This document shows positions 1 to 5,090 of a DNA stretch of 6,873 nt, piece after piece. The stretch comes from Candidatus Odyssella thessalonicensis (lineage in GTDB: Bacteria; Pseudomonadota; Alphaproteobacteria; Bin65). The translations under genes and the position numbers were made by a program. The notes beneath the pieces were generated by a model. It did no database searches. It was not told the origin of the DNA and saw only the letters and a list, made by a program, of their open reading frames with translations. The first letter of the stretch is position 1. Each line of letters begins with the position of its first letter. The stretch spans positions 1-6,873 of the forward strand of contig SBBV01000545.1 of the NCBI GenBank assembly GCA_005240015.1, read 5' to 3'.

Positions 1-1136
1 AGATAGGCCGCTTCCGGCCGGCCGGCGCCGCGATAGGCGTCGATCGGCACCGTGTTGGTGACGATGCCGGCGACGCGGGTGTAGATGGCCGGCGTCTTGT
101 AGAGCCCGACATGCATGTCGGACCCGCCGGTGGCCACGAACGGCGCGTAGTTGGAGAGATAGGCACCCTCGTTGGCGTAGGTCTCGATCTTGAGGCCGAG
201 GAAGTGCCCGTCCTTGTCGAGCGCCAGCTCGGCGAAGCTCACATGGTCGCGGCCCTGCACGTCGGACTGAAAGCCCTCGCTGCGATCGGCCGCCCAGCGC
301 ACCGGACGCTTCAGACGACGCGCCGCCCAGGGCATCAGCACCGTCTCGGGATGGAGGAACAACTTCATGCCGAAGCCGCCGCCGACGTGGCCGGAGACGA
401 CGCGGACCTTCTCCTTCGGAATCTTGAAGATCACGTCGGCGAGCTGGTTGCGGAGGCCGTGCACGCTCTGGCACGAGGTGTAGAGCGTCACGCGATCGGT
501 GGCGGGGTCGTAGTCGCCGAGGCAGGCGCGCGCCTCCATCGAGTTCGCGACGACGCGGTTGTTGACGATGCGGAGCTTGATCACGCGGTGCGCGCTCTTG
601 AGCGCGGCCTCGACCGCGGCGCGATCGCCCTTCTCCCAGTCGAACGCGATGTTGTCGGGGATGTGGTCCCACACCTTGGGCGCGCCCGGCTGGGCGGCGG
701 CGTACGTATCGACCGCGTGCGGCAGCTCCTCGTATTCGACCTCGATCTTCTCGGCCGCGTCGCGCGCCTCGTGCAGCGTCGCGGCGACGACGAGCGCCAC
801 CGGATCGCCGACATGGCGCACGCGGTCCTTGGCCAGCACCGGCCGCGGCGTGTCGTGGCGCGGCCTCCCGTCCCGGCTGGTCATCGGGATCATGCACGGC
901 ATGAGCCCGAGCCCGTCGGCCTCGGCATCGGCGCCGGTCAGCACCGCGAGCACGCCCTTCGCCTTCTTGGCCTTGCTTGTATCGAGACGGACGATGCGCG
1001 CGTGCGCGTGGGGCGAGCGCAGGATGTAGGCGTGGGCCTGGTTCTTGAACTTGAAATCGTCGGTGAAACGTCCGCCCCCGGTGATGAGGGCCTGATCTTC
1101 GAGCCGCTTGACCGCCTGGCCCACGCCGAACTTCAT
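1..1136 (-). CDS. Xanthine dehydrogenase/CO dehydrogenase-family molybdopterin-binding large subunit (form II CoxL-like), N-terminal part
   Basis: This is the catalytic large subunit of a molybdenum hydroxylase. The family binds molybdopterin cytosine dinucleotide and works with a 2Fe-2S subunit and an FAD subunit. 378 codons are visible of a family length near 770-800; the gene continues beyond position 1. The start ATG (1136-1134) gives MKFGVGQAVKRLED and has AGGGGAG (1150-1144) 7 nt upstream. Residues about 10-130 form the a/b hammerhead domain (LITGGGRFTDDF, RSPHAHARI). The first Mo-cofactor domain follows, with Q223 in TSCQSVHG, VGGGFGMK at 251-258, and the active-site loop AYRGAGR at 367-373. 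True CO dehydrogenases (form I) have AYxCSFR there, so this is a form II homologue whose substrate cannot be told from sequence; aldehydes, N-heterocycles or other compounds are possible. No small or medium subunit gene precedes it, so partners should lie downstream, off the left edge, or elsewhere. The family assignment is firm and the substrate is unknown. Confidence 0.93.
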   Translation of the reverse strand, partial: MKFGVGQAVKRLEDQALITGGGRFTDDFKFKNQAHAYILRSPHAHARIVRLDTSKAKKAKGVLAVLTGADAEADGLGLMPCMIPMTSRDGRPRHDTPRPVLAKDRVRHVGDPVALVVAATLHEARDAAEKIEVEYEELPHAVDTYAAAQPGAPKVWDHIPDNIAFDWEKGDRAAVEAALKSAHRVIKLRIVNNRVVANSMEARACLGDYDPATDRVTLYTSCQSVHGLRNQLADVIFKIPKEKVRVVSGHVGGGFGMKLFLHPETVLMPWAARRLKRPVRWAADRSEGFQSDVQGRDHVSFAELALDKDGHFLGLKIETYANEGAYLSNYAPFVATGGSDMHVGLYKTPAIYTRVAGIVTNTVPIDAYRGAGRPEAAY

Positions 1137-1155
1137 CAGAACGCTCCCCTGCGAC

Positions 1156-1190
1156 AATAAAAGCGCGGGCCCCCCGGCCGGGGAACCCGC
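1156..1190 (-). terminator. Intrinsic-terminator-like hairpin in the leader of the leftward oxidoreductase gene (possible attenuator)
   Basis: Read leftward, the RNA is GCGGG-UU-CCCC, loop GGCC, then GGGG-GG-CCCGC, followed by GC and UUUUAUU. The two UU/GG positions can form G-U wobbles, giving a continuous 11-bp stem. Read rightward, the same positions are C/A mismatches and no U run follows. The structure is therefore directional and looks like a rho-independent terminator for leftward transcription. It lies only about 6 nt before the Shine-Dalgarno of the oxidoreductase gene, and no leftward gene precedes it, which suggests attenuation or blocking of antisense transcription. An alternative 5-bp stem (CCGGG 1194-1190 with CCCGG 1182-1178) would exclude it. 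The structure is seen in the sequence; the function is inferred. Confidence 0.45.
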
Positions 1191-1198
1191 CCGGCGCC

Positions 1199-1227
1199 AT
1201 AAATAATGAACCCTCGCGCGCTGGCAA
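1199..1227 (-). promoter_or_regulatory. Weak leftward promoter candidate for the oxidoreductase gene
   Basis: On the minus strand, TTGCCA (1227-1222, five of six matches to TTGACA) is followed after 16 bp by TATTTA (1205-1200) in an A/T-rich patch that is rare in this window. The -10 match is poor. Initiation would fall near 1192, so the transcript would begin with the terminator-like hairpin at 1190-1165. The -35 candidate lies in the spacer of a GCGCGC/GCGCGC inverted repeat (1216-1234). Tentative. Confidence 0.25.
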
Positions 1228-1234
1228 GGCGCGC
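1216..1234. repeat. Short inverted repeat GCGCGC-N7-GCGCGC in the divergent intergenic region
   Basis: GCGCGC at 1216-1221 and GCGCGC at 1229-1234 flank a 7-bp spacer, TGGCAAG. The spacer contains the reverse complement of the leftward -35 candidate TTGCCA. A protein binding here could cover that -35 and lies about 45 bp upstream of the rightward -10. The arms are self-complementary GC alternations that occur easily by chance in DNA this GC-rich, so the operator role is speculative. Confidence 0.2.
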
Positions 1235-1277
1235 AAAACACGTCGAATTTGGGCGACGGAACGGACCCCAAACAGCG

Positions 1278-1283
1278 TATAAT
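1278..1283 (+). promoter_or_regulatory. Consensus -10 element (TATAAT) of the efflux operon
   Basis: A perfect TATAAT lies 58 bp upstream of the adaptor ATG, in otherwise GC-rich DNA. No good -35 is present at 16-18 bp; the hexamer at 17 bp (1255-1260, GACGGA) is poor. Activator-dependent or weak basal transcription is therefore plausible. Initiation near 1290 would give a leader of about 50 nt. The hexamer also overlaps an in-frame ATG at 1282, which argues against using that codon as the start. Confidence 0.4.
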
Positions 1284-1341
1284 GACCTGCGGCAGGCTGC
1301 CCGGGCGCGAAGGTGGGGTCGCCGCAAAGGAAACACATTTC

Positions 1342-2940
1342 ATGGCACAGCCAAGGCGCGGCGTCGTCGGCTGGGTCCTGGGACCCGGCAAGTATCTCTT
1401 CGGCCTCGCGGCGATCGCGGCGGCCGCCTGGTATTGGTACGCGAACGGCGATGCCTCGGCGTCGAAGCCGGTCTACCGCCTCGCCAAGATCGAGCAGGGC
1501 ATCATCTCCAACACCGTGACCGCGAGCGGCACGTTGAAGGCGATCGTGACGGTCGATGTCGGCACGCAGATCTCGGGACAGATCAAACAGCTCTTCGCCG
1601 ACTTCAACACCGAGGTGAAGGCCGGCCAAGTGATCGCGCGCATCGACCCGGCCACCTTCGAGGCCAAGGTGCGCGAGGCCGAGGCCGATCTCGCCACCGC
1701 CAAGGGCAATGTTTTGCTGATGCAGGCGCGCCTCGACAGCATGGTGGCCGACACGCGCCAGGCGAAATCGGCGCTCGAGCTCTCGAAGCTCGACCTTGCG
1801 CGCAAGAAGGAGCTGCTGCCTTCGCGCGCGATCTCGCAGATGGCCTACGACCAGGCGGTGGCCGCCTACGAGCAGGCCGAGGCAAAGTATCAGGGCATGC
1901 TCGCCAAGGAGAGCGAGCAGCGGGCGCAGATCGAGATCTCGCGCGCCACCGTGCAGCAGAAGGAGGCGACGCTCAGCCAGCGCCGCATCGATCTCGAGAA
2001 CACCTATATCCGCTCGCCGGTCGACGGCGTCGTCATCGCGCGCAACGTCGACGTGGGGCAGACCGTGGCGGCGAGCCTGCAGTCGCCGGTGCTCTTCACG
2101 ATCGCGCAGGACCTGAAGCGCATGCAGGTGGAGGTGAACGTGGACGAGGCCGATATCGGCCGCATCCGCGAGGGCCTGACCGCGAGCTTCACGGTCGATT
2201 CGTTTCCGGGCCGCACCTTCCCGGGCCAGGTGCGCCAGGTGCGCAAGGCGCCCAAGGAAGTGGCGAGCGTCATCACCTACACGGTGGTGGTGAGCACGCA
2301 GAACCCCGACCTTCGCCTGCTGCCCGGCATGACGGCGAACGTCATCTTCCAGATCGCGCGGCGCGACAACGTCGCGATGATCCCCAACGCGGCGCTTCGC
2401 TTCCGCCCCGGCAATGCGCGGCCCGAGCGCGCGAGCGCCGATGCCGACGCCGCCACGCCGAGCCGCGGCAATCCCCAGGAGCGTATCCGCCAGCAGATCG
2501 AGACGCTGAAGCGCGAGCTTGCGCTCACGCCGCAGCAGGAGCAGCAGGTCGTCGCGATCTATCGCGAGATGGGCCAGAAGATGCGCCAGCTGCGCGAGTC
2601 GGGCAAACCGTTCGACGAGCTGCGCGAGGACATGGCCAAGCTGCGCCGCGCCGCCGAGGACAAGATCGCGGCCCTCCTGAACCCCGAGCAGAAATCGAAA
2701 TACGCCGACATGCGCGGAGCTGCGTCCGCCGATGCCGGGCCGCGCCGCGGCAATGTTTACGTGCTGGGGCCGGACGGCGCGCCGAAGCGCATCGCGATCA
2801 TGATCGGCATCACCGACGGCTCGAACACCGAGCTCGTGAGCGGCGAGATCAAGGCCGGCGATCAGGTGATCGTGGGCAGCGCCGACGCCAAGGGCCAGCC
2901 CGCGGGACAACGCGGCCTTGGCCGCCGCTTCGGGCTCTAG
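1342..2940 (+). CDS. MacA-like periplasmic adaptor (HlyD/RND membrane-fusion family) with an inserted Spy/CpxP-like LTxxQ segment
   Basis: This 532-residue inner-membrane-anchored adaptor would link the MacB-type transporter encoded next to an outer-membrane channel. A membrane anchor spans about residues 18-34. The lipoyl/barrel-sandwich half-motif (VGTQISGQIK, about 73-82) leads into an alpha-helical hairpin at about 106-218. The hairpin tip has R154-x3-L158-x6-S165, matching the RxxxLxxxxxxS pattern of TolC-docking adaptors such as MacA. The second lipoyl half (YIRSPVDGVV, 222-231) and the beta-barrel (to about 350, with LLPGMTANV at 326-334) follow. The membrane-proximal domain resumes at about 471 (NVYVLGPDG...IKAGDQVIVGS). 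Between them, residues about 354-470 are an extra charged helical segment with LTPQQ (395-399) and LNPEQ (446-450); MacA of E. coli is only about 370 residues and lacks it. I chose ATG 1342 because AAAGGAAA (1326-1333) precedes it and the membrane anchor follows directly; upstream in-frame starts at 1249 (TTG) and 1282 (ATG) lack support. It is the first gene of the operon. The exported substrate is unknown. Confidence 0.93.
   Translation: MAQPRRGVVGWVLGPGKYLFGLAAIAAAAWYWYANGDASASKPVYRLAKIEQGIISNTVTASGTLKAIVTVDVGTQISGQIKQLFADFNTEVKAGQVIARIDPATFEAKVREAEADLATAKGNVLLMQARLDSMVADTRQAKSALELSKLDLARKKELLPSRAISQMAYDQAVAAYEQAEAKYQGMLAKESEQRAQIEISRATVQQKEATLSQRRIDLENTYIRSPVDGVVIARNVDVGQTVAASLQSPVLFTIAQDLKRMQVEVNVDEADIGRIREGLTASFTVDSFPGRTFPGQVRQVRKAPKEVASVITYTVVVSTQNPDLRLLPGMTANVIFQIARRDNVAMIPNAALRFRPGNARPERASADADAATPSRGNPQERIRQQIETLKRELALTPQQEQQVVAIYREMGQKMRQLRESGKPFDELREDMAKLRRAAEDKIAALLNPEQKSKYADMRGAASADAGPRRGNVYVLGPDGAPKRIAIMIGITDGSNTELVSGEIKAGDQVIVGSADAKGQPAGQRGLGRRFGL
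2401..2751 (+). other. Inserted LTxxQ (Spy/CpxP/ZraP-like) helical segment within the adaptor
   Basis: Adaptor residues 354-470. A disordered, Ala/Pro/Arg-rich lead (354-378) is followed by predicted amphipathic helices from about 379 to 457, then a short Ala/Gly linker. The motif LTPQQ (395-399) opens one helix, and ALLNPEQKSKYADM (444-457) closely resembles the ending of Spy/CpxP-type proteins (LLTPEQ + aromatic). In that family the paired LTxxQ motifs cap a helical hairpin that dimerises and binds misfolded proteins or metals. The segment sits where canonical MacA passes directly from the beta-barrel to the last membrane-proximal strands. The motif similarity is seen in the sequence; a sensing or chaperone role is inferred. 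Confidence 0.65.
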
Positions 2941-2962
2941 GCCGGAGCGCGCGAGCGACGCG

Positions 2963-3757
2963 ATGACGACGCCGCTGATCCGCACCGAGACGCTGTCGAA
3001 GACCTATCACATCGGCGGCGGCGACGTGCGCGCGCTCGTGGATCTCTCGATCGAGATCGCGAAGGGCGAGATGGTGGCGATCATGGGCCCCTCGGGCTCG
3101 GGCAAGTCGACCTGCATGAACCTCCTGGGCTGCCTCGACACGCCGAGCGCCGGCAATTACTGGCTTGCCGGCGAGGACGTCTCGCAGCTCGATTCCGACG
3201 CGCTCGCGCATATCCGCAACGAGAAGGTCGGCTTCGTCTTCCAGCAGTTCAACCTGCTGGCCCGCGCGACCGCACTCGACAATGTCGAGCTGCCGCTCAC
3301 CTACGGCCGCGTGCCGCGCCGGCTGCGCCACCAGAAGGCCGAGAAGGCGCTGGCTGCCGTGGGCCTGGCCGACCGCATGGATCATCGGCCCTCGCAGCTC
3401 TCGGGCGGACAGATGCAGCGCGTCGCCATCGCGCGCGCGATCGTCAACAATCCGCACGTGCTGATGGCCGACGAGCCGACCGGCGCGCTCGACAGCCGCA
3501 CCGGCGCCGAGATCATGGCGCTGTTCCAGCGGCTCAACGCCGAGGGCATCACCGTCATCGTCGTCACGCACGACGAGCACGTGGCCGCGCATGCCCGGCG
3601 CATCCTGCGCTTCCGCGACGGGCGGCTCGTCGCCGACGAAGCCGTGGCCGCGCCGGTCCGCGCGGCCGAAGCAGTCGCGGCCGCGGCTGGCGCTGTCGAG
3701 GCGCCCGGCGCCGCCTCTGCCCCGCTCGGCGGTCCGCTGGTGCCGGAGGCTGTGTGA
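2963..3757 (+). CDS. MacB/LolD-type ABC transporter ATP-binding protein
   Basis: This 264-residue cytoplasmic ATPase would power the adjacent FtsX/MacB-type permease. All ABC motifs are intact: Walker A GPSGSGKST (42-50, K48), Q-loop FQQFNLL (Q94), signature LSGGQMQR (146-153), Walker B VLMADEP (166-172, catalytic E171), D-loop ALD (175-177) and H-loop H203 (VVTHDEH). The family's FtsE/LolD/MacB features are present, including GCLDTPSAG and the motif-rich DEPTGALDSRTG stretch. After GRLVAD (about 225) comes an Ala-rich tail (224-264, 17 of 41 residues Ala) that is not part of the ATPase fold. I chose ATG 2963, 22 bp after the adaptor stop. Its Shine-Dalgarno is weak (GGAG at 2943 is far away), so translational coupling is likely; a TTG at 2918 overlapping the adaptor gene is less likely. 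Its stop overlaps the permease ATG (TGATG). Confidence 0.95.
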   Translation: MTTPLIRTETLSKTYHIGGGDVRALVDLSIEIAKGEMVAIMGPSGSGKSTCMNLLGCLDTPSAGNYWLAGEDVSQLDSDALAHIRNEKVGFVFQQFNLLARATALDNVELPLTYGRVPRRLRHQKAEKALAAVGLADRMDHRPSQLSGGQMQRVAIARAIVNNPHVLMADEPTGALDSRTGAEIMALFQRLNAEGITVIVVTHDEHVAAHARRILRFRDGRLVADEAVAAPVRAAEAVAAAAGAVEAPGAASAPLGGPLVPEAV

Positions 3758-3759
3758 TG
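3745..3759 (+). promoter_or_regulatory. Shine-Dalgarno and TGATG overlap deciding the permease start
   Basis: GGAGG (3745-3749) lies 7 nt before ATG 3757 but only 4 nt before the alternative GTG 3754, favouring ATG. The ATPase stop TGA (3755-3757) shares one base with that ATG. This is the usual geometry of translational coupling between subunits needed in fixed ratio. Confidence 0.75.
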
Positions 3760-4989
3760 ACCTACGTCGATTGCCTCCGCGCCGCGATTACCGCGCTCAA
3801 GGCGAACCTGCTGCGCAGCATCCTCACCTCGCTCGGCATCATCATCGGCATCTCGTCGGTGATCGCGATGGTCGCGATCGGCTCGGGCGCCGAAACGCGC
3901 GTCAAGGAGTCGATCGAGAGCCTCGGCTCCAACATCATGATCGTGCTGAACGGCTCGCGCACCACCGGCGGCGCGCGCGGCGGCACGGGCAGCAACGTGA
4001 CGCTCACCGAGGACGACGCGCAGGCGCTCCAGCGCGACATTCCCTCGGTCGAGGTGGCGGCGCCCGCCGTGCAAGGGCGGTTCCAGCTGGTGTTCGGCAA
4101 CACCAACTGGTCGACCAGCGTCCAGGGCATCACCGAGGAATACATGATCGCGCGCAACTGGCACATCGACCAGGGGCGCACCTTCAGCGAGGTCGAATAC
4201 CGGAGCGCGGGCAAGGTCGTCTTGATCGGCTCGACCGTGGCCGAGCGCCTGTTCCCCGGCGAGGACCCGATCGGCAAGGTGATCCGCATCAACAAGGTGC
4301 CGGTCCAGGTCGTGGGCACGCTCGCGACCAAGGGCCAGACGCCGTTCGGCCAGGATCAGGACGACGTCGCGTTCATCCCGCTCACCACCGCCAAGAAGCG
4401 CGTGCTGGGCGGGCGCTGGGTCAAGAGCAACCTCGTCGGCTCGATCACGGTCAAGGTCCGCGAGGCCGACAGCGTCGCCGACGCGGAGAAGCAGGTGACC
4501 GATCTCCTGCGCCAGCGCCACCGCATCCCCGAGGGCGGGCAGGACGACTTCAACATCCGCAACATCTCGCAGTTCCTCGCGGCGCGGGCCGAATCGACGC
4601 GCGTGATGGGCATCCTGCTCGCCTCGGTGGCCGCGATCTCGCTCATCGTCGGCGGCATCGGCATCATGAACATCATGCTGGTGTCGGTGACCGAGCGGAC
4701 GCGCGAGATCGGCCTGCGCATGGCCTTGGGCGCGCGGCGCCGCGATATCCTCACGCAATTCGTCGTCGAGGCGATCACGCTCTCGCTACTGGGCGGCTTG
4801 ATCGGCGTGGCGCTCGGCATCGGCGGCTCGCATCTGATCGCGCAGACCGGCGACTGGCCGGTGCTGATCGAAGCGCAGGCGATCATGATGGCGGTGGGCT
4901 TCTCGGCCGCGGTCGGCGTATTCTTCGGCTTCTATCCCGCGCGCAAGGCCTCGAAGCTCGATCCGATCGACGCGCTCAGGTACGAGTAG
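3757..4989 (+). CDS. MacB/FtsX-type ABC transporter permease
   Basis: This 410-residue inner-membrane subunit is a MacB-type mechanotransmission permease that works with the ATPase just upstream and the periplasmic adaptor. The topology is classic: TM1 at about 22-42, a large periplasmic domain (MacB_PCD) at about 45-283, TM2 at about 284-309, a cytoplasmic coupling stretch TERTREIGLRMALGARRRDI (312-331), TM3 at about 336-356, TM4 at about 374-393, and the conserved ending PARKASKLDPIDALRYE (394-410). The periplasmic domain has the family signatures RNWHIDQGRTFS and LFPGEDPIGKVIRI, plus KGQTPFGQDQDD. A Gly/Arg-rich loop (TTGGARGGTGSN) follows the first strand. In E. coli MacB the ATPase and permease are one chain of about 650 residues; here they are two genes. 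The family is certain. The substrate (macrolide, peptide, lipid or siderophore) cannot be predicted. Confidence 0.95.
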   Translation: MTYVDCLRAAITALKANLLRSILTSLGIIIGISSVIAMVAIGSGAETRVKESIESLGSNIMIVLNGSRTTGGARGGTGSNVTLTEDDAQALQRDIPSVEVAAPAVQGRFQLVFGNTNWSTSVQGITEEYMIARNWHIDQGRTFSEVEYRSAGKVVLIGSTVAERLFPGEDPIGKVIRINKVPVQVVGTLATKGQTPFGQDQDDVAFIPLTTAKKRVLGGRWVKSNLVGSITVKVREADSVADAEKQVTDLLRQRHRIPEGGQDDFNIRNISQFLAARAESTRVMGILLASVAAISLIVGGIGIMNIMLVSVTERTREIGLRMALGARRRDILTQFVVEAITLSLLGGLIGVALGIGGSHLIAQTGDWPVLIEAQAIMMAVGFSAAVGVFFGFYPARKASKLDPIDALRYE

Positions 4990-5024
4990 GCTGGGACCGC
5001 GCGTTTGGCGCAACGCCCACCGGA

Positions 5025-5053
5025 TTGCGGCGACCCCGCCACTCGGGCACAAT
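5025..5053 (+). promoter_or_regulatory. Possible promoter for the acyl-CoA ligase gene
   Basis: TTGCGG (5025-5030, TTG core) and CACAAT (5048-5053, four of six matches to TATAAT) are separated by 17 bp. They lie in the 101-bp gap between the permease stop and the ligase ATG. A small inverted repeat GGCG-CAA-CGCC (5007-5017) lies upstream without a T run, so I see no clear terminator for the efflux operon. Read-through into the ligase gene remains possible. Confidence 0.3.
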
Positions 5054-5090
5054 TGCTTGCAAATACGCCTATTTCGGGAGGACGACGACG

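Noticed and set aside
111..1160. 349-codon rightward ORF opposite the oxidoreductase
   Set aside because: The minus strand encodes an intact CoxL-family protein with conserved motifs throughout; the rightward translation shows none.
1136..1336. 66-codon leftward ORF (GTG start) ending in TGATG over the oxidoreductase start
   Set aside because: The stop/start overlap looked like coupling, but the ORF has no Shine-Dalgarno, its Arg-rich composition is typical of noncoding GC-rich frames, and it runs through the terminator-like hairpin and the opposite operon's promoter.
1249..1341. Upstream starts (TTG 1249, ATG 1282) for the adaptor
   Set aside because: They would add a non-conserved N-terminal stretch before the membrane anchor. 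ATG 1282 overlaps the TATAAT element, and neither has a good Shine-Dalgarno, unlike ATG 1342.
3382..4758. 458-codon leftward ORF opposite the ATPase and permease
   Set aside because: Its Asp/His/Arg/Ala-rich translation has no motifs and is the antisense of two clearly conserved genes, an expected artefact of GC-rich third positions.
5001..5017. Small inverted repeats after the permease stop as a terminator
   Set aside because: Stems are only 4-5 bp and no T run follows, so a terminator cannot be supported.
3591..5090. Upstream 500-codon extension in frame with the acyl-CoA ligase
   Set aside because: It is an open shadow frame across the ATPase and permease genes with an Arg/His/Gly-rich nonsense-like translation. 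The ligase has its own ATG at 5091 with a good Shine-Dalgarno.
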